A stretch of DNA of 64,000 nucleotides from Lacticaseibacillus paracasei subsp. paracasei (GTDB lineage: Bacteria > Bacillota > Bacilli > Lactobacillales > Lactobacillaceae): NCBI RefSeq assembly GCF_000829035.1, contig NZ_AP012541.1, positions 1 to 64,000 on the forward strand, in the 5' to 3' direction. Below the pieces are notes generated by a model. That model saw only the letters and a program-made list of their open reading frames with translations, made no database searches and had not been told where the DNA came from. Below, piece by piece: positions 18,076 to 26,308 of the stretch. Made by a program: the position numbers and the translations under genes. Every line of letters begins with the position of its first letter. Within the stretch, counting starts at the first letter, position 1.

Positions 18076-18294
18076 ATGAAAGACGTAAGTGTACTAAATG
18101 TAACTGAATTGGCTCAAGTTACTGGTGGTGGCATAGGGAAATGCATTGCTGGAACCGTCGGGGGTGGTGTCCTGGGTGCCCTCACAGGTGGAGGATTAGG
18201 TTCCAAAACCAAAAACCTGTATGTCATTGGCGGATTGGGAATTTTAGGAGGCGTCGGAGGCGCTATCTACGGTGCTTCAGAATCGTGTTTTTAA
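18076..18294 (+). CDS. Double-glycine bacteriocin precursor, peptide 1
   Basis: The 72-residue product has a leader MKDVSVLNVTELAQVTGG typical of double-glycine signals, cut by C39-type exporters. The predicted mature part is about 54 residues, extremely Gly-rich with GxxxG-like spacing, and carries one Cys near the start (GIGKC) and one near the end (SESCF). Gly-rich helices with GxxxG motifs are typical of class IIb two-peptide bacteriocins, and a similar partner is encoded 180 bp downstream. AAGGAG precedes the ATG. No dedicated exporter is next to it. Function is inferred. Confidence 0.85.
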   Translation: MKDVSVLNVTELAQVTGGGIGKCIAGTVGGGVLGALTGGGLGSKTKNLYVIGGLGILGGVGGAIYGASESCF

Positions 18295-18466
18295 ACTTAT
18301 TTTTTGGGTGATTTGTGGCTTGATCAATATCATCTTCCGAATATTGATCGGTGATACATTCGAGCAGTCAATGTTGAATATATTAACAGTAATCCCTTTT
18401 TTCTGGATAATTGTTATCACAATAGAAATAACAGTCGCCCATTTTTCAGCGAAAGATCATTTATGA
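18272..18466 (+). CDS. Putative bacteriocin immunity protein
   Basis: A 64-residue hydrophobic protein with two likely membrane helices (KLIFWVICGLINIIFRILI and ILTVIPFFWIIVITIEITV) and a charged C-terminus. It starts with GTG at 18272, overlapping the end of peptide 1 by 23 bp, and lies before peptide 2. Size, topology and position between two bacteriocin precursors suggest immunity. I do not recognise the family. The start codon is uncertain because the site lies within the first gene. Confidence 0.55.
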   Translation: MLQNRVFKLIFWVICGLINIIFRILIGDTFEQSMLNILTVIPFFWIIVITIEITVAHFSAKDHL

Positions 18467-18478
18467 TGGAGGATGAAC

Positions 18479-18694
18479 ATGAGTAAAACAAGGAAACTGA
18501 GTGAACTTGAGCTACAACAGTTTGTCGGCGGAAGTGATTCTAATAAATGCCTTATGGGACTCGTTGGTGGCGGGGCTATTGGTGGTCTAAACGGAGCGGG
18601 ATCTCTAAGTGGATTTGGCCCAGCAGGAGTTACGATTGGTGGTCTTTACGGGACACTCAGCGGCATTCTAACTGGTTATGCTACAAGTTGCTAA
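18479..18694 (+). CDS. Double-glycine bacteriocin precursor, peptide 2
   Basis: The 71-residue product has the leader MSKTRKLSELELQQFVGG followed by a ~53-residue Gly-rich, hydrophobic mature part beginning SDSNKCLMGLVGGG and ending YATSC. Like peptide 1 it has exactly two Cys, one near each end. I start at the ATG at 18479, properly spaced from GGAGG; the ATG at 18473 touches that site. Together with peptide 1 it looks like a two-component class IIb bacteriocin, with possible N-to-C disulfides. Confidence 0.85.
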   Translation: MSKTRKLSELELQQFVGGSDSNKCLMGLVGGGAIGGLNGAGSLSGFGPAGVTIGGLYGTLSGILTGYATSC

Positions 18695-18771
18695 CTAATC
18701 TTAAAACACTTAGAATTCGTTTTTATTTTAAGATTGAGAATTATATGCAGACATCTTCTGAATAAACCGGT

Positions 18772-19455
18772 CTATTTGTACTTTGCTCTCAAGATGTGAT
18801 TAAAAAATACCGCTGCGATGGTCAAGTCGCGGCGGTATTTTGAATGCTGATTTGGCGTCGGCTGTTGGCTGACTTGATCGCTGTCTGATGGTGTTAAAAA
18901 ACTCAGGATGATCAAGCCGACAAAGGTGATTGAGATCCCAAGTGCTGGATAAAAATAGATGCTAATAGCAGTGATGACAACTGATAGTGGGAAAAAGATT
19001 GAGGATAGAAATTTAAAAGGAAACATCTGCGCAATTTTTTGACTAACAGCAGTATGCACGTGTTCAGGTGTTTTTCTAATGGCATCTGAAAGCCATAGAT
19101 ACGATAAACTCCAAAAAATGAAGACAAACAAATATAGATACTCCGGTCCAGTAGCTTGTGGAAACTTCCCGACCCAACCAGTTGCGACAGGCAGTAAGGA
19201 CATGCTAAAAAGCCACAAGTTGTTAATCCAATAAACTTTTTTTGATATTCTGAGGGCTAAGGCAAACATGTAGTGATGGTTGTACCAAGCCACCCCGACA
19301 AAAAGAAAGCTGACAATATAAGCAAAAAAATAAGGTAATTGATGGATAATACCCGTCCATTTTGCGGTTTCCGGGGTTTTAAACTCAAGCACCATAATGG
19401 TAAGGATAATGGCTACGACTGCGTCTGTGAATGCTTCAACTCGACCTTTATTCAT
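18772..19455 (-). CDS. TMEM175/DUF1211-type membrane protein
   Basis: A 227-residue protein with about six membrane helices. It begins MNKGRVEAFTDAVVAIILTIMVLEFK, the RxxxF(S/T)D motif of TMEM175-type proteins; characterised members conduct potassium, but the role here is untested. I start at 19455 behind AGAGGA; the frame is open 28 codons further upstream. The C-terminal ~20 codons run through a terminator-like hairpin (18805-18841), which suggests the reading frame once stopped earlier. A second protein of this family is at 29043. Monocistronic. Confidence 0.85.
   Translation of the reverse strand: MNKGRVEAFTDAVVAIILTIMVLEFKTPETAKWTGIIHQLPYFFAYIVSFLFVGVAWYNHHYMFALALRISKKVYWINNLWLFSMSLLPVATGWVGKFPQATGPEYLYLFVFIFWSLSYLWLSDAIRKTPEHVHTAVSQKIAQMFPFKFLSSIFFPLSVVITAISIYFYPALGISITFVGLIILSFLTPSDSDQVSQQPTPNQHSKYRRDLTIAAVFFNHILRAKYK
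18805..18841 (-). terminator. Terminator-like hairpin inside the end of the TMEM175-type gene
   Basis: Read on the minus strand: arms AAATACCGCCGCG and CGCAGCGGTATTT followed by TTT. It overlaps the last codons of the gene. Confidence 0.6.
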
Positions 19456-19796
19456 TTTTTCCTCTTTATCGTAAACTAAGAATGATTCGACAATAAGATC
19501 ATTTGATCTGAGTTTACTACTGTTTGTTTCTGAGGACACTTTTTAAACCCCAAATATGGGTCTGAAGAAGCGGACAGATAAGCAAGCTCACTAAGCGTTT
19601 TTGAGTTTCTGGTGAAAAAAGTTTTATCTCTCTTAATATGAAAAAATTGCGACATCATTTGTTGGTGAGTGGCGCAGCAGCAAACGTTCATAAAGGTATA
19701 TTTTTCATCGCGGTTTCCTACTGTTAATAATGTGTGATTTTCGACTTTTAGTCAAAGCCATAAAATTGAAAAAGCATGCGTTGGGAAACAACTGAA

Positions 19797-19830
19797 AAAG
19801 GTCGAAGCTACGTTAGCCAATCGACCTTTA
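19797..19830 (-). terminator. Terminator after the 131-residue membrane protein; rest of 19456-19851 empty
   Basis: Arms AAAGGTCGA and TCGACCTTT; on the minus strand it is followed by TT. The remaining ~350 bp of this spacer show no gene or repeat that I can support. Confidence 0.65.
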
Positions 19831-19851
19831 AGTTGAGAAACGTGAATTATT

Positions 19852-20247
19852 TTATTTGTGTTTTTCGGAGACTTGAAGACTGACTAAAAGACTATTGGAG
19901 CATAATGAAAACAAAGGTATTAGAACAAATGCGTACCGTGATTTCATCAAAAAAATCGTTGCAAAACAAACAGTCATGATCAAGAGACTACCAACGTTTG
20001 AAAAAAGATACGGTTCATCACCCTTAATATGCTTAATAAAGTTAGCATTTCCATAGATAAGCAAGAAGATAGGGATCATTGATAGTTCAGGACTGTGCAA
20101 CATACCGCCGAGAAAAAAGAGAATATAACCACCATTCAGAGACAGGGCGATCTTACCAGTTTGATCTTCGGAAGTGTGTTGAGCCCATAGCAGCATGCCT
20201 AAAATAGAGAAACGCAAATACATTTTAAAAGTAATTTTATCAAGCAA
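19852..20247 (-). CDS. Hypothetical membrane protein
   Basis: I do not recognise this 131-residue protein. It has three to four hydrophobic segments (IALSLNGGYILFFLGGML, MIPIFLLIYGNA, LLIMTVCFATIFLM, FVLIPLFSLCSNSLL) and a short basic end SEKHK. Composition and codon use are AT-richer than the neighbouring genes, suggesting acquired DNA. A cre-like palindrome AGAAAACGTTTTCT sits 16 bp upstream of the start codon. The ribosome site is weak. Confidence 0.55.
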   Translation of the reverse strand: MLDKITFKMYLRFSILGMLLWAQHTSEDQTGKIALSLNGGYILFFLGGMLHSPELSMIPIFLLIYGNANFIKHIKGDEPYLFSNVGSLLIMTVCFATIFLMKSRYAFVLIPLFSLCSNSLLVSLQVSEKHK

Positions 20248-20262
20248 TAAATCGCCCCGCCA

Positions 20263-20276
20263 AGAAAACGTTTTCT
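20263..20276. promoter_or_regulatory. cre-like palindrome
   Basis: Perfect 14-bp palindrome AGAAAACGTTTTCT, close to the CcpA site consensus, just upstream of the minus-strand membrane-protein gene. CcpA control is inferred only. Confidence 0.4.
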
Positions 20277-20459
20277 AAACGATAGGATACACAGAGGGAA
20301 ACGACTTTTCAATGTGTTTTAAAATCAATTTATAACTATAAAAATATAATTAATATATAAATGAGGCGATAGTTATTGAATGTATTGCTTGTATAAACAC
20401 ACCTGAAATTTAAAAAGCGAATCAAAAGTGAAACAATTGTTCAGTGTGAGACCGTCATT

Positions 20460-20762
20460 TCATCGGTGACTGCTTCTACGTTCATGTCTGCTGGCTCCCG
20501 CGATGGTTGCAAGCAGAAGCAGGACTGCCGCCGCCAAAGCAAACCAAGTCCAACCGGCAATGGGAACATGAGCATCTGCCAAATAGCCAAAGCCATACAT
20601 GATAACAAGGTGGCCGCCAGCAAGGACTAGTGCAGTGAACGTCATGCTAAGGCGCTGCCAGATTGTGACGGCGTTGGTGAACCAAGCCGTGGCCATGACT
20701 AGTAGCTGTGCCAGCAGCAACAAAGCCATGAGTAGCTGTAAAATTGTGTTGAGATACACCAT
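20460..20762 (-). CDS. Small hypothetical membrane protein
   Basis: A 100-residue protein with three predicted membrane helices: LNTILQLLMALLLLAQLLVMA, LSMTFTALVLAGGHLVIMYG and WTWFALAAAVLLLLATIAG, then a basic tail RHERRSSHR. I do not recognise the family. The ATG at 20762 is preceded by AAAGGAG; the frame stays open 22 codons upstream. It stands alone, with no clear partner. Confidence 0.65.
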   Translation of the reverse strand: MVYLNTILQLLMALLLLAQLLVMATAWFTNAVTIWQRLSMTFTALVLAGGHLVIMYGFGYLADAHVPIAGWTWFALAAAVLLLLATIAGASRHERRSSHR

Positions 20763-21042
20763 TTTATTGGGCTCCTTTAAACGTGCTGTAAAGGACGAAT
20801 CAATTTTGCATTGTTGTACACGTATCATACCAACAAAAATTCAGACTTGATAGTGTTATGCTGCGTCTCAGTTACAGACAGCAGCAGAGATAAACAAGGT
20901 CGTTTGGTGAAAAGCCGATATCGATTCCGTGTTGGGTATCATAACTGGTGACAATTGCGATTCCTGTCATGTCGCGTTTGATTGCTACCGGGGCGTGTCT
21001 CGAACAAGCGAAATAGTTGCTGATAAACCTCCTTAAGTGCCA

Positions 21043-21092
21043 AAAAAAGAAGCCACAAGGAATGCGATCGAACATTCTTTGTGACTTCTTTT
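21043..21092. terminator. Bidirectional terminator-like hairpin; no gene in 20763-21285
   Basis: Arms AAAAGAAG...CACAA...GAATG and CATTC...TTGTG...CTTCTTTT. The surrounding ~520 bp otherwise hold only repeat copy E and an open stretch on the minus strand without a start site. Confidence 0.65.
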
Positions 21093-21117
21093 AGATAACT
21101 CGGTAGTTTTTAAGAAA

Positions 21118-21237
21118 GAGCGTGAGCCAGACCGGTTAGAAACCGGAGTGTAAGTGGGCCTGAACGTGATGACCGGGCTTTGGTCATTGCGTTCAGGGTC
21201 CTTACACGCAGGGTTCTGGTCTGGCGAACGCGTTTAG
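21118..21237 (+). repeat. Dispersed palindromic repeat, copy E
   Basis: Complete copy. Outer arms GCCAGACCGG and TCTGGTCTGGC pair, with bases different from the other copies; inner part GTGTAAG...CCTGAACG pairs with CGTTCAGG...CTTACAC. Here the element lies at the 3' side of the convergent p40 gene and is not before a gene start. Confidence 0.85.
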
Positions 21238-21285
21238 GTTGGGATCGTGATGTGATCCCAAGACGTGATTAAGGGTAGGTAAAAA

Positions 21286-22521
21286 TTACCGGTGGATATA
21301 AACGTAGCTGCTTGCACCAGAGATGGTTTGGGTGTTCGGGCCGGTTGGTGAGCTGAAGCCCATGCCGCCTTGGCTGATCGTGACACTGTCACCGGAGACA
21401 GATTGGACATAAGCAACGTGACCATATGAACCATCGGCTGTCCATTGACCGCCAACGGATTGACCAGCGGCGAAGACGATGATTGAGCCGGCTGCTGGCG
21501 TGTGGTTAACAGTGAAGCCAGCTGCTGCGGCTGAACCGCCCCATTGTGCGCCGTTGCCCCAGCCATTACCAGCCCATGGTGCAACTGATTTGACGTACCA
21601 GGTGCACTGACCCCAAGGATAGGTGTTACCTGAACCACTGAAGTCAGCGTGGCTGCCACTGCCTGAAGCTGTGTTGTTGGTGATAACAGAAGAACTGTTG
21701 TTTGAAGAACTTGATGTGTTGTTGGCGATGGTGCTGGTTGAAGTTGCGCTGCTTGAACTGCTGGTAGTAGAAGAACTTGCGGTTGAAGCGGCAACGGTCT
21801 TCAAAGCGGCTTGGGTTGCAGCAGCTGCTTCAGACTGTTCTTGGGCAAATTGGCTTTGCAAAGCAACCAACTCATCTTTATGATCAGCAATTTGTTTATT
21901 CAAAGCATCTTGTTTATCGTTAGCATCTTTTTGTAGGGAAACCAACTGTGATTTCTGGGTTTCCAATGAAGCCTTAGTTGAAACCAGCGTCTGACGGGCA
22001 TTTTCCTGTTCCGTCTTCAAGCCAGCTAATTTATCCTTGGCAACTGTCACGGCATCAAGCGCATCTTTGCTGGCTTGGCTAAGTTTGCCAACCGTCATGG
22101 TGCGGGCAATTAAGTCAGACAAGTTCTGGGAATTCAGAACAAAGTCGATATAGACATTGCCGCTGACAGAGTTGCCAGCCTTTTTCTGCAAGGAGATCAA
22201 CTGATCTTTCAAGTTGTTCTTGCGTGCTGTGACATTCTTTTGAGCGGCAACAATTTCACCGCTGAGTGATGAAATCTTGGCATCAGTTGCGCTGATCTTA
22301 GCCGTTGCATCGCTGATTTGACCATTCTTGGTATCGATCTGCTTGTTCAAATTGATAACTTCTGTGTTCGCATCTTCAATTTGCTTCAACAGTGCATTGG
22401 TTTCGCTTTTGTTGGAAGCGATACTGTCGCTTGTATCAGCGAAAACTGGTGTTACGGCGCTAGCAGAACCTGCTAAGGTAACTGCAGCAACCAACGTGAT
22501 CATGACTTTATTGAATTTCAT
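21286..22521 (-). CDS. msp2: Secreted CHAP-domain peptidoglycan hydrolase, p40/Msp2 type
   Basis: A 411-residue exported cell-wall hydrolase. It has a signal peptide (cut likely after Ala28, PVFA/DTSDS), a long coiled-coil of the PcsB type (about 30-240), a Ser/Thr/Asn-rich linker, and a C-terminal CHAP amidase/endopeptidase domain with catalytic Cys in WGQCTWYV and His in YGHVAYV. It matches the p40 (Msp2) protein described from L. rhamnosus and L. casei, which also signals to host epithelium. I start at 22521, behind GGTGAGG. A WalR-like box precedes its promoter. Recognition is from memory. Confidence 0.9.
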   Translation of the reverse strand: MKFNKVMITLVAAVTLAGSASAVTPVFADTSDSIASNKSETNALLKQIEDANTEVINLNKQIDTKNGQISDATAKISATDAKISSLSGEIVAAQKNVTARKNNLKDQLISLQKKAGNSVSGNVYIDFVLNSQNLSDLIARTMTVGKLSQASKDALDAVTVAKDKLAGLKTEQENARQTLVSTKASLETQKSQLVSLQKDANDKQDALNKQIADHKDELVALQSQFAQEQSEAAAATQAALKTVAASTASSSTTSSSSSATSTSTIANNTSSSSNNSSSVITNNTASGSGSHADFSGSGNTYPWGQCTWYVKSVAPWAGNGWGNGAQWGGSAAAAGFTVNHTPAAGSIIVFAAGQSVGGQWTADGSYGHVAYVQSVSGDSVTISQGGMGFSSPTGPNTQTISGASSYVYIHR

Positions 22522-22543
22522 TTTTGACCTCACCCTTAATTTG

Positions 22544-22572
22544 ATTAACTAAAGGCTACTTTACTGTGTCAA
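22544..22572 (-). promoter_or_regulatory. Promoter of the p40 gene
   Basis: On the minus strand: TTGACA (22567-22572), a 17-bp spacer and GTTAAT (22544-22549), followed by the start 22 bp downstream. Confidence 0.65.
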
Positions 22573-22573
22573 T

Positions 22574-22590
22574 GTTACGTCAGCGTTACA
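22574..22590 (-). promoter_or_regulatory. WalR-like box upstream of p40
   Basis: On the minus strand TGTAAC-GCTGA-CGTAAC, 11 of 12 matches to the WalR (YycF) direct repeat, directly upstream of the -35. WalRK controls cell-wall hydrolases in Firmicutes. Confidence 0.6.
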
Positions 22591-22681
22591 GGACTGTTAG
22601 GAGTTGGTCTCAATCTTCATTTGCGCTTCAAAATTGCGATCATGAACGTTTTTAATCCCAATTTTTGATGAATTTTGTATG

Positions 22682-22708
22682 AAAAAAGCAGCGCCGTGAC
22701 GACGCTGC
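22682..22708 (-). terminator. Terminator after the ABC permease gene
   Basis: On the minus strand: arms GCAGCG and CGCTGC with a GC-rich loop, followed by TTTTTT. Confidence 0.8.
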
Positions 22709-22724
22709 CTGACAAAATTGTAGG

Positions 22725-25298
22725 TTATTCGTTTGATTTCAGGGCTTCGACCATGTCCACCCGTTGGAGTCGACGATGCGTGAGCCAGGTGACGACGCCG
22801 GTGAAGGCCAACATGAGTAACGTGGCCGTGAGGTAGCCGACAATGCTGATCGTGAGTGGAAAAACCACGGCCTCAGTTTCGGCTTGATACAAAATGTAGG
22901 CTGTCAGCAAATTGCCGAGCAGATAGCCGAACACGATGCCGATCACTGTCAACACAATGCTCTCACGACTGATGTACATGGTGACCTCGCGATCGAAAAA
23001 GCCAAGCACCTTGATTGTGGATAGTTCCCGAATGCGTTCCGAAACGTTGATGTTATTCAGATTGTACAAGACCACGAATGACAAAACCGCACTGAGCAGA
23101 ATAAAAATCAAAACAATAGGATCTAACATACCGCTCATATTGCTTAACGTTTTCTTTGCTGTCGTCGTGAAACTAATCCCGACAATCGCGTGATGATTGA
23201 GCAATTGCTTAGCGAGTCGATCATTTTGTTTGCTGCTTTGGGGCTGCAAGCGGACTAGCAAGGTGTTTGGTTTCGCACTATTACCAGCGAGCTGGTGATA
23301 AGCGGTGTTGGAGAGATAGCCAAAATGGCCAACGTAATTCTTAGCAATGCCTTTAATTGTGAATCGCTTGCTCTGACCATTAGTTGTGGCGACTTTAAGG
23401 GTATCGCCCGTTGTCACGTTGAGTGCCTTAGCCAGTTTGCTGGTGATCACGATACCGTGGCGCGGCAAGGTCAGTTTGCGATTTGACGCCGTTGAACGGA
23501 GACTGACATAAGGTTCAAGATCGTTGCCGTTTGCTGGGGCAAACAAATTAACATCGCTCAGGCTATGGCCTTTAGCACTGAGCTTAGCCACCGCGCCGCT
23601 AACCGTGCCCGCGCTGCGATAAGCTTTGCTTTTAGCCAGAATGTCGCGGGCCGCAGCTGGCTTTTTGCCATCAGCCAATCGCACAATGGCTTGATAATGG
23701 ATGACATCACCATACTGTTGAACACCAGTAGCAGTGATTGAGTCTTTGATGCCAAACCCGGTGAGGATCAAGGCGGTGCCGCCAGCAATCCCAAGAATGG
23801 TCATCACCAGCCGTGATTTGTATCGGAAAAGATTACGATAGCTGACTTTTTGGTTAAAAGACAGACGCGACCAAAGCGGCGTGATCCGCTCCAGCAAAAT
23901 GCGTTTGGCTGATTTCGGTGCTCGCGGCCGCATCAAGGCAGCCGGCTTTTCGGTTAGTTCATTGCGGACCACAATGGCGGCGGCCCCTAATGTTGCGATC
24001 AGCGCCAATAACAATGACAAGGCGATCAACGGCCATTGCAAGGAGACGACTTGTTGGAGCGGAATGTAATTTTTATACAAGCTCAAGACAATGCGCGGAA
24101 TGCTCAAGTTGCCAGCAAAAACCCCGATGATCCCACCTAATAAACCAGCTAAGGCAGCATAGGCGAGGTAATTGCGCGCAATCGCCCATTTGCCGTAACC
24201 AAGCGCCTTGAATGTGCCGATTTGCGCGCGGGCTTCTTCGACCATGCGACTGACCGTGGTGAAAGTAATCAGCGCAGCGACAAGAAAGAAGAAAACTGGG
24301 AAAACATTGGCAATGGCGGCAATTCGATCAGCAGAACCGCCGTAATCGCCAAAGCCAGGCAGATCTTCCCGAGTTTGCCATGTGAGGCTGGTTGACAGTT
24401 GTTTGCGAGCTGTGACAGTGGCCTGTTGCTGAAAGGTTGATAGTTGCGGCTTGATAGCTTGATCGGCAGCTGCGGCAACGGCGGCTGCCGGCATGCCTGA
24501 CGCCGCTAATTGTGCTTGAGCTTTGGCCGTAGCGGTTTTAACAATGTTGGCATATACTGCTGCTCGCAGATCCTTTTCGCCTTGCGCCTTCACGCGCTGT
24601 TTCACCAATTTCATTTTTGTAGCAACGGCGTCCTTGTAACGGTTGCTGAAGGTATCGCGTGTTTGCAAAGCTGGGAAGCGAATGTTGAGCTGCGAGGCGA
24701 CCGGCATCTTCATCTGACTTGCTGGGATGTAGGCAAAATAACGCACGGTGCCATCACCGATATTCGCTGACCCACGACTAGTGTCTTCGATGTAGGCTGG
24801 CGAATCAGCAAAACCGCTAATTTTAAAAGTACGTCGAGCAAGCTTGCTGCCGCTGGTGAAGGTGTAAGTTTGACCAAGTTGATAGCCGCTTTTTTTAGCT
24901 GCCGTGTCGAGGACAATCTGATTGGCTTGCGTTGGCAGCTGTCCGCTGGTGAGATGCAGTCGATTGATGGTTGTCCCTTTTTGATAGCCGTAAAGCGCAA
25001 CAACATCGCTGGCGCGGCCGCCTATGACATACTTAAACTTGACGGCTTCTGCCTGCACGCCGCTAACTGATTCAGCGGCTTTAACTTGAGCCTTACTGAC
25101 ACCAGTCGTTGCCAGCAACTGACTATCAGCCAGATGATCGGCTTTCACTGTGGTGTTTAGAGAATCCTTAAGTGCCGGGCCCGTGGCCTTGACGCCGACG
25201 AACAGCAGGACACCTAGCATGATAATAATGACAATGGCGATGAACCGGCCCAAAGAGTCGCGAATGTTCCGCCAAAGATTTTTGGTTAATGGTTTCAT
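22725..25298 (-). CDS. ABC transporter permease with two FtsX domains
   Basis: An 857-residue permease. It has one N-terminal helix (RFIAIVIIIMLGVLLFVGV), a large extracellular region, three helices of a first FtsX domain (about 340-450), a second extracellular region, and a second FtsX domain at the C-terminus. This MacB/FtsX-like layout is used for peptide or lipid handling or for antimicrobial-peptide resistance rather than solute uptake. The partner ATPase is encoded just upstream. I start at ATG 25298, eight bases after AGGTGA. The substrate cannot be read from sequence. Confidence 0.93.
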   Translation of the reverse strand: MKPLTKNLWRNIRDSLGRFIAIVIIIMLGVLLFVGVKATGPALKDSLNTTVKADHLADSQLLATTGVSKAQVKAAESVSGVQAEAVKFKYVIGGRASDVVALYGYQKGTTINRLHLTSGQLPTQANQIVLDTAAKKSGYQLGQTYTFTSGSKLARRTFKISGFADSPAYIEDTSRGSANIGDGTVRYFAYIPASQMKMPVASQLNIRFPALQTRDTFSNRYKDAVATKMKLVKQRVKAQGEKDLRAAVYANIVKTATAKAQAQLAASGMPAAAVAAAADQAIKPQLSTFQQQATVTARKQLSTSLTWQTREDLPGFGDYGGSADRIAAIANVFPVFFFLVAALITFTTVSRMVEEARAQIGTFKALGYGKWAIARNYLAYAALAGLLGGIIGVFAGNLSIPRIVLSLYKNYIPLQQVVSLQWPLIALSLLLALIATLGAAAIVVRNELTEKPAALMRPRAPKSAKRILLERITPLWSRLSFNQKVSYRNLFRYKSRLVMTILGIAGGTALILTGFGIKDSITATGVQQYGDVIHYQAIVRLADGKKPAAARDILAKSKAYRSAGTVSGAVAKLSAKGHSLSDVNLFAPANGNDLEPYVSLRSTASNRKLTLPRHGIVITSKLAKALNVTTGDTLKVATTNGQSKRFTIKGIAKNYVGHFGYLSNTAYHQLAGNSAKPNTLLVRLQPQSSKQNDRLAKQLLNHHAIVGISFTTTAKKTLSNMSGMLDPIVLIFILLSAVLSFVVLYNLNNINVSERIRELSTIKVLGFFDREVTMYISRESIVLTVIGIVFGYLLGNLLTAYILYQAETEAVVFPLTISIVGYLTATLLMLAFTGVVTWLTHRRLQRVDMVEALKSNE

Positions 25299-25310
25299 GA
25301 CGTGACTCAC

Positions 25311-26012
25311 CTACCACTCAATGTCTGCGACAGGCGTTGGCTGCGGTTCATCGTGAATACTGCGAACCTGCGCATCATTAATTTCGATGATCCGGTCAGC
25401 CATTTTGGCAATCGCTGCATTATGGGTAATGATCATGACGGTTTTATGATCTTTACGACTGGCATCCTGTAACAACTGCAAGACTTGTTTGCCGGTTCGA
25501 TAATCCAAGGCACCAGTTGGTTCATCACAAAGCAGCAGCTTCGGGTTTTTCGCCAACGCCCGAGCAATGGCCACCCGTTGTTGCTCACCGCCAGACAGCT
25601 GCGACGGAAAATTATCTAGTCGCGCACCTAGGCCGACTTGCTTTAAAACGGTTGTCGGATCCAAGGCGTCTTTGACAATTGAGCCAGCCAGTTCAACATT
25701 TTCCCTTGTTGTCAGGTTCGGAATCAGATTGTAAAACTGGAACACGAAGCCAACATTATGCCGGCGAAAAGCGGTCAGTTGACGATCAGAAAAAGTCGCA
25801 ATATCGGTGCCGTCAATCCATACCTCGCCTTCAGTGGGGGAGTCCATGCCACCGAGGATATTGAGCAAGGTTGATTTACCGGCACCGCTGGGACCAAGAA
25901 TCACGGTTAATTTGCCTTGATCAGCCGTAAAATTAATGTCGTTATTTGCTGTAATGATGGTTTCGCCCATTTTGTAACGTTTTGATTCATGTTTGACTTC
26001 GATATATGCCAT
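25311..26012 (-). CDS. ABC transporter ATP-binding protein
   Basis: A 233-residue ATPase of the MacB/LolD-like group. It shows Walker [10 protein letters not shown], the signature LSGGEQQR and Walker [13 protein letters not shown], and the late His in MIITHN. It ends 13 bp before the FtsX permease start and is co-transcribed with it. AGGAGGC precedes the ATG. The upstream side carries a palindromic repeat and a divergent TetR-type regulator that probably controls the pair. Confidence 0.96.
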   Translation of the reverse strand: MAYIEVKHESKRYKMGETIITANNDINFTADQGKLTVILGPSGAGKSTLLNILGGMDSPTEGEVWIDGTDIATFSDRQLTAFRRHNVGFVFQFYNLIPNLTTRENVELAGSIVKDALDPTTVLKQVGLGARLDNFPSQLSGGEQQRVAIARALAKNPKLLLCDEPTGALDYRTGKQVLQLLQDASRKDHKTVMIITHNAAIAKMADRIIEINDAQVRSIHDEPQPTPVADIEW

Positions 26013-26055
26013 GATTGCCTCCTAGCGTGGATGGTGAGCAATGTGTGAAGTTCTT

Positions 26056-26191
26056 AGACGCGTTCACAGGCCCAGAAACCTGCACATAAGGACCTCAAGC
26101 CTAAATGGCCAAAGCCCAGCCATAGGCCGCTTATGCTCCGGTTTCTAAGCGGGCCTGTTCACGCTCTTCTAACCGCGCCTGCTCACGCTCT
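26056..26191 (-). repeat. Dispersed palindromic repeat, copy F plus an extra 5' fragment
   Basis: On the minus strand a complete copy (GAGCGTGAACAGGCCCGC to GTGAACGCGTC, 26056-26166) is preceded by a 25-bp extra left end (GAGCGTGAGCAGGCGCGG, 26167-26191), as if a tandem copy had been deleted. Outer arms AACAGGCCC and GGGCCTGT pair. It points toward the ATPase gene, like copies B and C toward theirs. Confidence 0.85.
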
Positions 26192-26199
26192 TCAACACA

Positions 26200-26279
26200 T
26201 TGTCCATTTCATAACATTATGTTAGATTTAAACCGGCCGTTCAAGGACAGAAATGGTCGTTTTGTTTTTAAATGGACAA
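26200..26279. promoter_or_regulatory. Operator-like inverted repeats between the ABC exporter and the TetR gene
   Basis: TTGTCCATTT (26200-26209) and its exact complement AAATGGACAA (26270-26279) flank a 13-bp palindrome TAACAT-T-ATGTTA (26212-26224). They stand between the divergent exporter and regulator, where a TetR-type repressor would bind. Confidence 0.5.
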
Positions 26280-26308
26280 CTTGTTCAAATGATGTTCGGA
26301 GGATGACG

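Noticed and set aside
20872..21075. Minus-strand open frame of 67 codons, partly protein-like (VTSYDTQHGIDIGFSPNDLVYL)
   Set aside because: Lies across a strong hairpin and its start lacks a ribosome site; at most a remnant.
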